Assembly (NCBI RefSeq): GCF_963548695.1 | Contig: NZ_CAUUWA010000001.1 | Coordinates: forward strand, 1 to 64,000 | Reading direction: 5' to 3' | Origin: an uncultured Fretibacterium sp. | GTDB taxonomy: Bacteria; Synergistota; Synergistia; Synergistales; Aminobacteriaceae | Length of the DNA: 64,000 nucleotides | Shown here: positions 43,522 through 52,399 of the stretch, piece after piece | Position numbering within the stretch: the stretch's first letter is position 1 | How the letters are laid out: each line of letters begins with the position of its first letter | Notes under the pieces: model-generated | Seen by the model: the letters and a program-made list of their open reading frames with translations, nothing else | Databases searched by the model: none | Told to the model about the DNA's origin: nothing | Program-made: the position numbers and the translations under genes

Positions 43522-44697
43522 TTAACGCACGGAGCGGGGATCTTCCGGGGCCCCCGTATTGGAATGTCGTTGTCGGTCGAGGCGAAGGGATGCGGATACG
43601 CAATGGAGCCCTTCCTTCAGGAGCACCCAGAGGATGGAGAACTTGTCGTTGCAGAGGATGTCGCGCCAAAGACGCGTGAATATCCTCCCGTAACACTGTC
43701 CCGTATGTCCGTGTGTGAGCGGGGAGCGGGCGGCAACTTCGATCAGGAGATCGATCAGGGCTTCCCTCGATTGATCCTTCCCCCAGGGGGTCTTCAGATA
43801 GGTGCTCCAGTACAGGCTCTCCAGAGGCGTCCCGCGGAACCCCTCCCAGGGCTTGGGGTGGCGGATGGCGTGGACGATGGCGTCCTCCACGTCTCCCTCC
43901 AGGTCCCGCTTGTTGAATCGGTCCTCCAGGATCTTGATCCTGCCGCGGAACAAGGAGTTGATAAAGTCCTGGTCGGCATGGCTGATCTGATGTCCGTAGC
44001 GCGGATACCACCAGGCGGCGCTTGCCGCCAGATCGAGCTCCCGATTGATCTGCCGCAGATCCATCAGCAGAACGCCGGAATTGACGTATTCCGAGATGCG
44101 GGAGCCTATCAGCCGCAGGCGAAGCGCCTCGGCCGAGAAGACTCGTTTGGCCTTCCGGGGGGGATAGTCCAGCGCCCCGGCCAGAAGGCGCCCCTCGAGA
44201 GGGATGTCCCAGAGCTCTCTGACGTCCAGATTGACGAGGACGTCGCAGTCCAGGTAGATGACCCTTTCCACCGAGAGCAGGGAGGGGATGAGGATGCGGA
44301 AAAGTGCGCCTCGGGAAAGGATCTTCTCGCCATGGGCCAGCGCCGTGTCGCCGACTCCCAGGATGGCTTGGGAGACGTCCTCGAATCGAATCTCCTGCGC
44401 ATAGGCATCGGCGACCCGCTGCAGCTTGTCCCGGTTTTCGTCGGTCAGGGTCCGGTCGTGCAGGATATGCACGCATACGGAGCTTCGCGTCTTCTCGAAG
44501 ATGGAGGCCATGACCACCCCGGCATGCCGGGAGTAGGTCCCCGATGGATCGTAAACCCCAAGGACCACGTGGACGACGTCATTTTCGGCCGTCCGTTCCG
44601 AGTCCCCGTCCATGAGTTCCCGAGCTTCATGAGCACGTCGTTCCAACGGGGCCTCCCGGATACCTTCGGGCCCCCTGCGGTTTTCATTCATAGTCAT
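43522..44697 (-). CDS. GT8-family glycosyltransferase, copy 2
   Basis: 391 residues. The metal-binding DxD lies in VIYLDCDVLVNLDVRELWD, and ISEYVNSGVLLMDLRQI and HADQDFINSLFRG are typical of LPS glucosyl/galactosyltransferases of the WaaJ/RfaJ type. The N-terminus has about 50 variable residues before VHVVLGVYDPSGTYSRHAG. The start is the ATG overlapping the stop of the neighbouring GT8 gene (ATGA). It is clearly paralogous to that neighbour, so the pair likely arose by tandem duplication. Confidence 0.87.
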   Translation of the reverse strand: MTMNENRRGPEGIREAPLERRAHEARELMDGDSERTAENDVVHVVLGVYDPSGTYSRHAGVVMASIFEKTRSSVCVHILHDRTLTDENRDKLQRVADAYAQEIRFEDVSQAILGVGDTALAHGEKILSRGALFRILIPSLLSVERVIYLDCDVLVNLDVRELWDIPLEGRLLAGALDYPPRKAKRVFSAEALRLRLIGSRISEYVNSGVLLMDLRQINRELDLAASAAWWYPRYGHQISHADQDFINSLFRGRIKILEDRFNKRDLEGDVEDAIVHAIRHPKPWEGFRGTPLESLYWSTYLKTPWGKDQSREALIDLLIEVAARSPLTHGHTGQCYGRIFTRLWRDILCNDKFSILWVLLKEGLHCVSASLRLDRQRHSNTGAPEDPRSVR

Positions 44698-45785
44698 TTT
44701 GATTCGAAGAGCCCTTTCAATCTGCAAAGCGACTCCGCGCACAGAATCGCCATCCAGGTCCCGGCCCGGGAAACCCAGCGGAGGAGATCCCGGCGCAGGC
44801 GGGAAAGTATCTTTTTATAGCAGCGCGAGACGTGGGGATGCATGTTGGGGGAACCCATGGCCGCCTCCATCATGTTTCGGACAAGGACCTCCTCCAGGGG
44901 CTGCGCCCAGGGGGTCCTGGAAAAATACAGCCAGTACGGCAGCTCCTTTGAACGGCCCAACATCCCGTTCCAGGGCTTCACCGGGCCGGTATAGTGGATG
45001 ACGGCGTTTTCGGTGTCCCCGGCTGAGCCGTGTCGGTTGAAGCGCTCGTCGACGAACGTGATGTCGCCCTTGAAATGGGCGTTGAGGAAATCCTGATCCA
45101 GGTACCTTGCAGTGTGCCGGTGACGCTCGAACCACAGGGAACAATCCTCGAGGAGATTTTCCCTGCCCTCGTCCCGGAGCTTGCGCAAGTCGAACACCAG
45201 CATGCCGGAGTTGACGTAGCCGGAAAGGTCGCATCCGTTGAGGCGTGCCGACAGAGCCTCGGGAGAGAGAAAACGGCGCCGTTTCGAGGAAAGGAAGTCG
45301 TCCCGCACCCCGGCGAGGGCACTGCCCTTCATGTCGATGTCCCAGACCTCTCCGATATCCAGGTTGACGACGATATCGCTGTCGAGGTAAATCGCCCTGT
45401 CCGCCGTCAGCGTACAGGGGACAAGGATCGGAAAAAGGGCCCCGATGGAGTAGCGGGAGAGCGTCGTCAACCGGGAGGCGCTCTGCCCCATCCGGGCAAG
45501 CAGGGAGCTGACGTCGTCAAAGACGACCTGCTGCCCGTGAGATTCGGCCACGGCCTTGAAATTGTTCCTGTTCCTGTCCGTCAGGGGCTCGTCATGGAGG
45601 ATATGGATGCAGACGGGCCTTAGTGTGTTATCGAAGATGGATTGCATGACGACGCCCGCATGCCGGGAATACTCTCCCGTCGCATCGTGGTCGGGCAGAG
45701 CGACATGAATGGTCTCCCCGGAGATATCCATGTCGATATCCTCGGAGGCCTCCATTGCGACTGTATTCCGGATCGCCGCCGTCAC
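44694..45785 (-). CDS. GT8-family glycosyltransferase, copy 1
   Basis: 363 residues. The donor/metal site is AIYLDSDIVVNLDIGEVWDI, with LSGYVNSGMLVFDLRKL, YLDQDFLNAHFKGDITFVDE and the C-terminal ENAVIHYTGPVKPW histidine motif of GT8 enzymes. It is likely a retaining hexosyltransferase of the LPS core. Shared blocks YSRHAGVVM and HILHD with the next gene show common ancestry. The GTG start overlaps the kdsB stop (GTGA). Confidence 0.87.
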   Translation of the reverse strand: MTAAIRNTVAMEASEDIDMDISGETIHVALPDHDATGEYSRHAGVVMQSIFDNTLRPVCIHILHDEPLTDRNRNNFKAVAESHGQQVVFDDVSSLLARMGQSASRLTTLSRYSIGALFPILVPCTLTADRAIYLDSDIVVNLDIGEVWDIDMKGSALAGVRDDFLSSKRRRFLSPEALSARLNGCDLSGYVNSGMLVFDLRKLRDEGRENLLEDCSLWFERHRHTARYLDQDFLNAHFKGDITFVDERFNRHGSAGDTENAVIHYTGPVKPWNGMLGRSKELPYWLYFSRTPWAQPLEEVLVRNMMEAAMGSPNMHPHVSRCYKKILSRLRRDLLRWVSRAGTWMAILCAESLCRLKGLFESK

Positions 45786-46543
45786 GGATTTTTTGTCCTT
45801 TCCAGCATCCGCCGCACCGCCTCCAGGTCCTCCGCGGTGTCGACGCTCGGCCCCGAGCCGCCGCAGCGCGTCACGGCGACGCGGATTCTATATCCATGCT
45901 CCAGCACCTTGAGCTGTTCCAGGGACTCCGCCTCCGCAAGGGGCGTCATGGGGAGCTCCGCGTAGCGTTTGAGGAAGCCGGACCGGTAACCGTAGATGCC
46001 GATGTGCTCATAGACGGGGACGCGGGGCGTGCTGCGCAGGTAGGGGATGGGGGAACGGCTGAAGTAGAGCGCGTCGCCGTTCTGCCCCAGCACCACCTTG
46101 ACCGCATTGGGGTTTTCGCGATCCGCCTCGTCTCGCAGGGGGCGGCAGAGCGTGGAGCAGACGACGTCGGGGCCCGAGAAAAGGGCCTCGGCCACCTCGT
46201 CGATCATGGCCGGGTCCAGCAGGGGCTCGTCGCCCTGGATGTTGATCACGGCGTCGGCGTCCCGACTCTTCAAAACCTCCGCGGCGCGGCTCGACCCGTT
46301 GGGGTGATCCGGCGACGTCATCACCGCGGCCCCATCGCCAGCAAAGGCACGGACGGCCTCGAACACGCGCCGGTCGTCCGTCGCCACGACGAGCTCCGTC
46401 AGGCAGAGCGCCCGCAGGGCCCGCTCGTAGACGTGCTGGATCATGGGTTTGCCGCAGATATCCGCCAGAACCTTGCCGGGCAGGCGGGTGGAGGCGTAAC
46501 GGGCGGGGATGACGCCCAGGATTTTTTTGTCCATCACGAACAC
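45782..46543 (-). CDS. kdsB: CMP-Kdo synthetase
   Basis: 253 residues; activates Kdo with CTP for transfer to lipid A. The motifs are ILGVIPARYASTRLPGKVLADI at the start, MIQHVYERAL, VATDDRRVFEAV, NIQGDEPLLDPAMIDEV and YFSRSPIPY, then HIGIYGYRSGFL. It has the expected family length. It is separated from kdsD-kdsA by the AlbA_2 gene and a repeat-rich spacer, which is unusual for a Kdo cluster. Confidence 0.95.
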   Translation of the reverse strand: MFVMDKKILGVIPARYASTRLPGKVLADICGKPMIQHVYERALRALCLTELVVATDDRRVFEAVRAFAGDGAAVMTSPDHPNGSSRAAEVLKSRDADAVINIQGDEPLLDPAMIDEVAEALFSGPDVVCSTLCRPLRDEADRENPNAVKVVLGQNGDALYFSRSPIPYLRSTPRVPVYEHIGIYGYRSGFLKRYAELPMTPLAEAESLEQLKVLEHGYRIRVAVTRCGGSGPSVDTAEDLEAVRRMLERTKNP

Positions 46544-46846
46544 CTCTCGTTTGAAAGAAACTCTGGGTTGAAAGAAACGCTGGTCGATAGAAGCGTTGGC
46601 TGAACAGTCCCTGTGCTGTCGTTCAGGGACTGTTCGATACTGTTCGATACTGTTCGAATTCCCAATCGCGCTGGTCGAATGGTTGAAGTTAAAAAACCCC
46701 TGTCCTTTCGTCCAAGGACTGTCCGATACTGTTCGAGCTTCCAGTTTCCCCGCTGCCTGAAGACTCGAGAGTAAAAAGTCCTGGGATGCCGTTCGACCTC
46801 TGTTCGCCGGGTAAGCTTCAACCCTGCGGAAGGCGACGGGCCTCGT
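46544..46846 (-). repeat. Repeat-rich intergenic spacer between kdsB and the AlbA_2 gene
   Basis: This 300-base gap has no convincing gene. It holds a perfect 12-bp inverted repeat (GAACAGTCCCTG at 46602-46613 and its complement at 46624-46635) running into direct copies of TGTTCGATAC at 46631 and 46641 and a partial third. A degenerate copy (CTGTCC...CTGTTCGAG) follows around 46713-46740. GAAAGAAAC repeats lie near kdsB. It looks like a decayed repeat family or the end of an inserted element. Confidence 0.65.
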
Positions 46847-48280
46847 TCATAAAGACCTCAACGTGTAAAATTTCTGGGGATCTTGCTTGCCGGAACCATG
46901 CTGCTCCAGAATCCCTTTATCCACGAGACACTGCAGGGCCTTCCGACACCGATATCGAGTTACCCCCAATCTTGCCTGAGCCTCTTTCAATGTGGTTCTT
47001 CCTCCGGCATAGGCGACGCGCAGGATGTTGAACTCCGTATCGTTGAGGCTTTTCAGGAGATGGGCAGGAAACTGAGCCTCCATTCTGTCTGTAGCGCGTA
47101 ATTGCCTTGACGCGATACTGTTCTCCAGAGTAAGCAGTACCGCACAGCCGGGCTCCGTATAGATGGGGTCGTGCAGAAAAAAGGATTGCATCTCTTCATA
47201 GATGCGTCTTACCCCTTCGTTGAGTTCCTTGACCCATCCCAATTCCGTCAGAACCCTGGCAATCCTGGGGTTGCGTGCATATCGTGTCGTTTTCTTGTTT
47301 TCGAGGGTAACGACGTTCGGAAGTTTGCCGGGGCTGAATATCTCGAGCCGGTCGTCATACATGGAGATACGAATATGATCTCCGGCGAAGGAATAGTCGC
47401 GATGGGTCAGGGCATTGATCATACCTTCCAGCCAGGCGAACTCGGGATATTCGGGAATGCTTTTGAAGGTACCTTCCGGTGTCAGAAATTGGAATTCTCT
47501 CAGCTGCGCATTGATCAAGGTGCTGGCCTGGCCGATGATCGCAGGAATCGGACCGTCAAAGGTCTGTTCCTTGATGATGTTGATTCGCTCTCCCGTCCTG
47601 GCCTGATCCCCGTCGTAACGCAAAAATCGCAAACGGGCCTGAGGGAGATGCCTGCTTGGGTCCCTTGAAAAAAGAAGAATGCCGGCGTTCGTAAGATGGC
47701 CGTCTTTCAGAAATCCTCGAGATTCAAGGATCTGTCTGTCATCGGCATTTGTTTTCAACGCCTGCCGATAGCGCGCCATTACGACGGGGTCGACATCTTC
47801 GATTGAGGAATCCAGATTTTCCCTGTCCTCGAAAGAGCGCTGACCTCTGTCGTACTCCAGCTTGTCGATCTGGTCGTGAGTTAAGGCAAGGCATTGGTCC
47901 TGAGTTCGCAGAAAAACCTTGTCGTCAAGTGTACGAATAAGGGCATCGGAGCTTGTCTCGACCTGCAGGGCCAAAACGACGTCCTTTTTTCCGCGGATAT
48001 TGACTGTCTCGAGTTCCAGTGCCTCGACCTTCGGCAAGGGGCGGCAAAATTGATAAGGAACACTGCGAAATTCCTCGATATTGCCTGTGCCCTCGTAATC
48101 GAACCCTGTAATTTCGCCGTTATCCTCAATTCCGATTGCCAAAATGCCTCCCTCCGCATTGGCGAACGCGGAGATAATTTTTGCGATTTCCTTGGGCCTG
48201 ATGCGCGCACTTTTGCGGTCGAAATGCTGCCCTTCCTTTTTGCAGGAAAGAAGTTCCGCAGAGATGTTTTGAATTTCCAC
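46847..48280 (-). CDS. AlbA_2 (Schlafen-like) domain ATP-binding transcriptional regulator
   Basis: 477 residues. The N-terminal AlbA_2/Schlafen domain (about 10-130) has QHFDRKSARI and ISAFANAEGGILAIGIEDNG. A GHKL-type ATP-binding-like region (NALTHRDYSFAGDHIRI, YDDRLEIFSPGKLP) lies near residues 290-330. The C-terminus is a winged helix (LKEAQARLGVTRYRCRKALQ). Such proteins are often called putative transcriptional regulators. Composition is markedly less GC-rich than kdsB and kdsD on either side, suggesting acquisition. It starts 12 bases ahead of the kdsD stop region on the same strand. Confidence 0.87.
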   Translation of the reverse strand: MEIQNISAELLSCKKEGQHFDRKSARIRPKEIAKIISAFANAEGGILAIGIEDNGEITGFDYEGTGNIEEFRSVPYQFCRPLPKVEALELETVNIRGKKDVVLALQVETSSDALIRTLDDKVFLRTQDQCLALTHDQIDKLEYDRGQRSFEDRENLDSSIEDVDPVVMARYRQALKTNADDRQILESRGFLKDGHLTNAGILLFSRDPSRHLPQARLRFLRYDGDQARTGERINIIKEQTFDGPIPAIIGQASTLINAQLREFQFLTPEGTFKSIPEYPEFAWLEGMINALTHRDYSFAGDHIRISMYDDRLEIFSPGKLPNVVTLENKKTTRYARNPRIARVLTELGWVKELNEGVRRIYEEMQSFFLHDPIYTEPGCAVLLTLENSIASRQLRATDRMEAQFPAHLLKSLNDTEFNILRVAYAGGRTTLKEAQARLGVTRYRCRKALQCLVDKGILEQHGSGKQDPQKFYTLRSL

Positions 48281-48291
48281 TGCCGTTACCT

Positions 48292-49302
48292 CTACGCCAC
48301 GCCGGCCTTCAGGAGCTCGTGGATGTGCACCATCCCCGCGGGGCGGCCGTCCTCCACGGCCACGAGCACGCTGATCTCCATGCGCTCCATGACGCGCACG
48401 GCCTCGGCTGCCAGGCTGTCCGGGGCGATGGTCCTGGGGTTGGGGGTCATCGCATCCTCGATGGGAACCCGGAAGGCCTCGGTCCCCCTTCTCTCCATCA
48501 GACGCCGCAGGTCCCCGTCGGTGAAGATGCCGATCAGTCCGCCCCGTTCATCCACGACGCAGGTGGCCCCGTAGTTCTTGCTGGTGATGGCGAAAAGTGC
48601 GTCCTTGACCGAGACGCCGCGCCGCACCACGGGCAGCTGGTCGGGGCCGCCCATGACGTCCCGGACCCGCGTCAGCAGGCGCCGTCCCAGGGCCCCTCCG
48701 GGGTGGAACAGGGCGAAGTCCTCGCGGCGCAGGCCGCGCAGCTGCGTCACCATTGCAGCCAGGGCGTCCCCGATCACGAGCTGCAGCGTCGTGCTGCTCA
48801 TAGGGGCGAGCTGCAGGGGGTCGCCCTCCCGCTCCACCCCGGAGTCGATGACGATGTCCGAGTGCTGCGCCAGGGGGGAGTCCCTACCCCCGGTCACGGC
48901 GATCATCGTCGCCCCGATCCTGCGGAAATGGGGCAGAAGGGCCAGCACCTCGCTCGTCGTCCCGCTGTTGCTGACGAAGAGCCCCACGTCCTCGCTGCGG
49001 ACCATCCCCAGGTCCCCATGGGAGCCCTCCGCGGCGTGGAGAAAGAAGGAAGGGGTGCCCAGGGAGGCCAGGGTCGCCGAGATCTTGCGCCCCACGTGCC
49101 CGGATTTGCCCAGCCCGACGACGACGACGCGCCCCGAACATCCGTAGAGGGCGCGCGCCGCTCGGACCAGCTCGGGCCCCATCCGCTCCGCAGCGCGCAC
49201 CAGCTCCGCGGCCTCGGTGCGGATGAGTTCTCTGCCGGAACGCAGCAGGTCCTCGTCCGAGAAGCTCTCCCCGGGGCGCTCGCACGGCAGGACGGCGCTC
49301 AT
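48292..49302 (-). CDS. kdsD: Arabinose-5-phosphate isomerase
   Basis: 336 residues: an N-terminal SIS sugar-isomerase domain (VVVGLGKSGHVGRKISATLASLG, HAAEGSHGDLGM, NSGTTSEVL) and two C-terminal CBS domains (about 210-336, with VVDERGGLIGIFTDGDLRRLM and VAVEDGRPAGMVHIHELLK). It converts ribulose 5-phosphate to arabinose 5-phosphate for Kdo synthesis. The ATG overlaps the kdsA stop by four bases; a longer reading frame upstream is ruled out because it would cover kdsA. Confidence 0.94.
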   Translation of the reverse strand: MSAVLPCERPGESFSDEDLLRSGRELIRTEAAELVRAAERMGPELVRAARALYGCSGRVVVVGLGKSGHVGRKISATLASLGTPSFFLHAAEGSHGDLGMVRSEDVGLFVSNSGTTSEVLALLPHFRRIGATMIAVTGGRDSPLAQHSDIVIDSGVEREGDPLQLAPMSSTTLQLVIGDALAAMVTQLRGLRREDFALFHPGGALGRRLLTRVRDVMGGPDQLPVVRRGVSVKDALFAITSKNYGATCVVDERGGLIGIFTDGDLRRLMERRGTEAFRVPIEDAMTPNPRTIAPDSLAAEAVRVMERMEISVLVAVEDGRPAGMVHIHELLKAGVA

Positions 49303-50144
49303 CGTGCTCCTCCTGCCGCGGCGCGGCGGGCGTTGTGAATGGCGAGCACCTGATCGAGAAAGACGCCCATCTCGCTCAGGGGGATCATGTTCGGGCCGTC
49401 GCTTCGGGCCTCCTCGGGGGAGGGATGCGTCTCGACGAACAGCGCGTCGATCCCGACGGCCGCCGCCGCCCGGGCGAGCGGCAGGGCCAGGGAGCGATCC
49501 CCGCCGCTCGAGCCGCCGAGCTCTCCGGGGCGTTGGACGCTGTGCGTGGCGTCGAACACTACGGGATACCCCAGGGCCCGCATCGAAACCAGCCCGGCCA
49601 TGTCCACGACCAGGCGGTGGTAGCCCATCGTCGTACCGCGCTCGCACAGCAGAACGCGGTCGTTGCCTGCCTCCCGGCACTTCGCGGCGGCGTGGGCCAT
49701 GTCCTCCGGGGCCAGGAACTGCGCTTTTTTGATGTTGACGATCTTCCCCGTAGCGGCGGCGGCGACGAGAAGGTCGGTCTGGCGGCACAGGAATGCGGGG
49801 ATCTGAACGATGTCCACGACGCGCCCGACAGGCTCTGCCTGCCAGCTCTCGTGGATGTCCGTGACCACGGGGACGCCCGCCGCCTCCCTGATCCGCGCGA
49901 GCTGTTCCAGGCCCTTTTCCAGGCCGGGACCGCGCCAGGAGCGCAGGGAGGTACGGTTCGCCTTGTCGAAAGACGCCTTGAAGACGTAGGGCAGGCCGCG
50001 GGCCTCGCAGAGGTCCTTCATCGTCCGCGCGACCTCGAGGCCCAGCTCCGGGCTCTCCAGCGAACAGGGCCCCGCCAGGACCGTCAGGCGTCCGTCGCCG
50101 ATGACGAAATCCCCGAGCCCGTATCTCTCGTTCGATCTTTCCAT
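49299..50144 (-). CDS. kdsA: Kdo-8-phosphate synthase
   Basis: 281 residues; condenses arabinose 5-phosphate with phosphoenolpyruvate. The motifs are LTVLAGPCSLES, YVFKASFDKANRTS, VVTDIHESWQAEPV, IPAFLCRQTDLL, NIKKAQFLAPEDM, and VVFDATHSVQRPGELGGSSGG, then LFVETHPSPEEARSDG. The start ATG 50144 matches the usual family length. The cysteine of GPCS hints at the metal-dependent class, but this is uncertain. A Kdo-8-phosphate phosphatase (kdsC) is not in the window. Confidence 0.95.
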   Translation of the reverse strand: MERSNERYGLGDFVIGDGRLTVLAGPCSLESPELGLEVARTMKDLCEARGLPYVFKASFDKANRTSLRSWRGPGLEKGLEQLARIREAAGVPVVTDIHESWQAEPVGRVVDIVQIPAFLCRQTDLLVAAAATGKIVNIKKAQFLAPEDMAHAAAKCREAGNDRVLLCERGTTMGYHRLVVDMAGLVSMRALGYPVVFDATHSVQRPGELGGSSGGDRSLALPLARAAAAVGIDALFVETHPSPEEARSDGPNMIPLSEMGVFLDQVLAIHNARRAAAGGAR

Positions 50145-50178
50145 TGGGGTACCATCCTTTCCATCGAGGTACCATCCT
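50139..50178 (-). repeat. Imperfect 20-bp tandem duplication covering the kdsA initiation region
   Basis: On the reverse strand AAGGATGGTACC(T/C)C(G/A)ATGGA occurs twice in tandem with two differences. The second copy contains the kdsA ATG. The upstream copy carries its own ATG in another frame (period 20). Confidence 0.55.
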
Positions 50179-50477
50179 TGTTCCCATTGGGGAAAATTCG
50201 GGGAAAGGCCGATGCCTCCCCTGGACTTTCGATGATAATGAGTCATATTAGCGCAATTCGGGGGGGAAGGAAAGGGCCGGAGTCCCAATCCCGGTCCATC
50301 GGCCGCACTGTGTAGGGGGGAAAGGAGTGTTAAAATCGTGAGACGGCTGGAATGCCGCCCTGCCGGTCGTCTCGCCGTCCCGAAGAGGCCTTGGAGACCT
50401 TCGCGGCTGGGGGCCTTTTGGGCCTGGAAGAAGTCTTTTCGGTCCGGGGTGAAAAGCGTTTTTCTGGAGGTTTTTCG
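50145..50477. other. Divergent intergenic region between kdsA and the MoxR gene
   Basis: About 330 bases between divergent operons, so it should hold both promoters. Beyond the 20-bp duplication next to kdsA I see an A/T-rich patch (GATGATAATGAGTCATATTAG, about 50230-50250) that may carry a promoter. There is no gene with a credible ribosome-binding site, and no clear -35/-10 pair. Confidence 0.45.
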
Positions 50478-51425
50478 ATGAGCGATCAGGGATATTCCTT
50501 TGGAGCCGCCAACCCGAGGGTGGCGGAGGCCCTCCGGCAGCTTTCCCTCATCCTGCACGGCAAGGAGGCCGTCCTCATACGGCTTCTTGCCTGTGTCTTC
50601 GCGGGGGGACACCTTCTTCTGGAGGACCTGCCGGGTCTGGGCAAGACGACCCTGGCCCTGGCCGCGGCGCGTCTTTTGGGGATGCGGTTCGGACGGGTGC
50701 AGTGTACCAACGACCTCTTGCCGACGGACGTCACGGGCCTGAGCATCTACAAGGCGGAGACGGGGCAGTTCGAGTTCCACCCCGGCCCGGTGTTCAACAA
50801 CCTGCTGCTGGTGGACGAGATCAACCGGGCGACCCCCAAGACGCAGAGCGCACTGCTGGAGGCCATGGGGGAGGAGCAGGTCACCGTGGACGGGACGAGC
50901 TACGCGCTGCCGCGACCCTTCTTCGTCATCGCGACGCAGAACCCCGTCGAGCATGCCGGGACCTTCCCGCTCCCGGAGTCCCAGATGGACCGCTTCATGG
51001 TCAAGGCGTCCGTCGGCTATCCCTCCAGGGAGGCTGAGCGACAAATTTTGAGGCTGGGATCCCAGCGGAAGGATCTCTTCTCCTTTCCCTCCCTGTTCAC
51101 CGCGGAGGAGATCGTCGCGCTGCAGAGCATGGTCGAACGGGATATCCGGGTCGACGACCGAATTTTGGACTATGTTCTGGACTTGGCGGAGAGGACCCGG
51201 AATCATCCGCAGCTGGAGTGCGGCGTGTCCCCGCGTGGCGCCATGATGGTCTTGCGGGTGGCCCGTTCCCTGGCCTGGATGCGGGGGCGGGACTACGTTG
51301 TCCCCGAGGATATCCGTTTTCTGGCGCCCGAGATCCTGGCGCACCGCCTCCAGCCTTCGGCCGGGGGCCCCTCGTCCCGAGGCGAGATCCTCCAGTCCAT
51401 CCTGGATGCGGTGCCCATCCCCTGA
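50478..51425 (+). CDS. MoxR-family AAA+ ATPase
   Basis: 315 residues. Walker A lies in LLLEDLPGLGKTTLALA (about 47-63). Walker B is in LLLVDEINRATPKTQSALLEAMGE. Sensor region FFVIATQNPVEHAGTFPLPESQMDRF is the MoxR signature, and VSPRGAMMVLRVARSLA lies in the lid. MoxR ATPases act as chaperones for metal or cofactor insertion with DUF58/VWA partners. ATG 50478 has CTGGAGG upstream. It leads a three-gene operon with DUF58 and transglutaminase genes. Confidence 0.93.
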   Translation: MSDQGYSFGAANPRVAEALRQLSLILHGKEAVLIRLLACVFAGGHLLLEDLPGLGKTTLALAAARLLGMRFGRVQCTNDLLPTDVTGLSIYKAETGQFEFHPGPVFNNLLLVDEINRATPKTQSALLEAMGEEQVTVDGTSYALPRPFFVIATQNPVEHAGTFPLPESQMDRFMVKASVGYPSREAERQILRLGSQRKDLFSFPSLFTAEEIVALQSMVERDIRVDDRILDYVLDLAERTRNHPQLECGVSPRGAMMVLRVARSLAWMRGRDYVVPEDIRFLAPEILAHRLQPSAGGPSSRGEILQSILDAVPIP

Positions 51426-51469
51426 TGCGGACGCGCGGAGGACCGGGAACCCGGAGAAGAGGAACCCAT

Positions 51470-52399
51470 GTGATCCGATTCCGGACGGCGGGCGTGGTCT
51501 ATGTCGTCCTGGCCGTCCTTCTGGGGGTGGTCTCCGTCAACAGCGGGAACAACCTGCTTTGTCTCGTGACGTCCCTGTTGTTGGGCTACCTGCTGGCCTC
51601 GGGCGTCGCGGGATGGCGCAACGTCATGGGGGCCGAGGCATGGGCGGAGCTGCCCGACGAGATCTATGCAGGGCGGGCCTTCAGGCTTGTCGTCAAGGTG
51701 CGGAACCGGCGTCGTTTCGCCTCGCTCCACATGATCGAGGTCTCCGCGTGCTCCGTGGGGGAATGGGACGGACTTCAGGAGCCCGCCCGCGCTTTTTTCG
51801 GGATCGTTCCTCGGGGAGAGACCGCGTCCCGCAGCGTATGGATGACCCTGCCCCGCCGGGGACGGGCGGCCCTTGCCCTGGATGTGGCCTCCGCCTACCC
51901 CTTCGACTTCTTTGTCCGATGGGGGCACACGCCCCCGGAGTCTGGAGCGCTGGTCTTCCCCACCCCGCTTCCCGAACGGGCCTCGTCCGTTTGGGCCGAT
52001 GAGGGCAGGCCCGACGAGGACGAGGACCGTCCCCTCGGGGCGCCGCTCGATGCGGAGGAGGTTGCCGGCGTTCGGCCCTATCAGGCCGGTGATCCCATAA
52101 ATCGCATTCACTGGAAGATCTCCGCCCGCACCGGGAAGCTGAGCACGCGCCTGTTCGATACCCCGCACGTCCGTTCGGGGCGCACGATAGACCTGGACGC
52201 TCTCGTGAGGAACGGCGTGGAACGCGGGCTCTCCATTGCGGCGGGGAGGGTCCTCGAGGCGGGGAGGGAGGGCGTCCCCATAGGGCTGAAGGACCGGGGG
52301 GTTATGACCCCTCCCGCTCCGGGGCGGGCCGCCCGGCTCGAGCTCCTCGGGCGCCTGGCTATCTACGTCCCCGACCGGGGCGGGGAGGATCGTCTATGA
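51470..52399 (+). CDS. DUF58-domain membrane protein
   Basis: About 309 residues from the GTG at 51470, which sits 8 bases after AGAGG. An ATG at 51425 overlapping the MoxR stop (TGATG) would add 15 residues and is equally plausible through coupling. Two N-terminal hydrophobic helices (GVVYVVLAVLLGVVS, LVTSLLLGYLLASGVAG) precede the DUF58 core, whose hallmark is VRPYQAGDPINRIHWKISARTGKLSTRLF. DUF58 proteins sit with MoxR ATPases and often with transglutaminases, as here. The function is unknown, possibly envelope assembly. Confidence 0.88.
   Translation: MIRFRTAGVVYVVLAVLLGVVSVNSGNNLLCLVTSLLLGYLLASGVAGWRNVMGAEAWAELPDEIYAGRAFRLVVKVRNRRRFASLHMIEVSACSVGEWDGLQEPARAFFGIVPRGETASRSVWMTLPRRGRAALALDVASAYPFDFFVRWGHTPPESGALVFPTPLPERASSVWADEGRPDEDEDRPLGAPLDAEEVAGVRPYQAGDPINRIHWKISARTGKLSTRLFDTPHVRSGRTIDLDALVRNGVERGLSIAAGRVLEAGREGVPIGLKDRGVMTPPAPGRAARLELLGRLAIYVPDRGGEDRL

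Noticed and set aside
46602..46745. CRISPR-like repeats
   Set aside because: Units are ten bases, contiguous and unequal, without regular spacers or any cas gene nearby.
48319..49338. 339-codon plus-strand frame opposite kdsD
   Set aside because: Antisense of a clear kdsD with SIS and CBS motifs.
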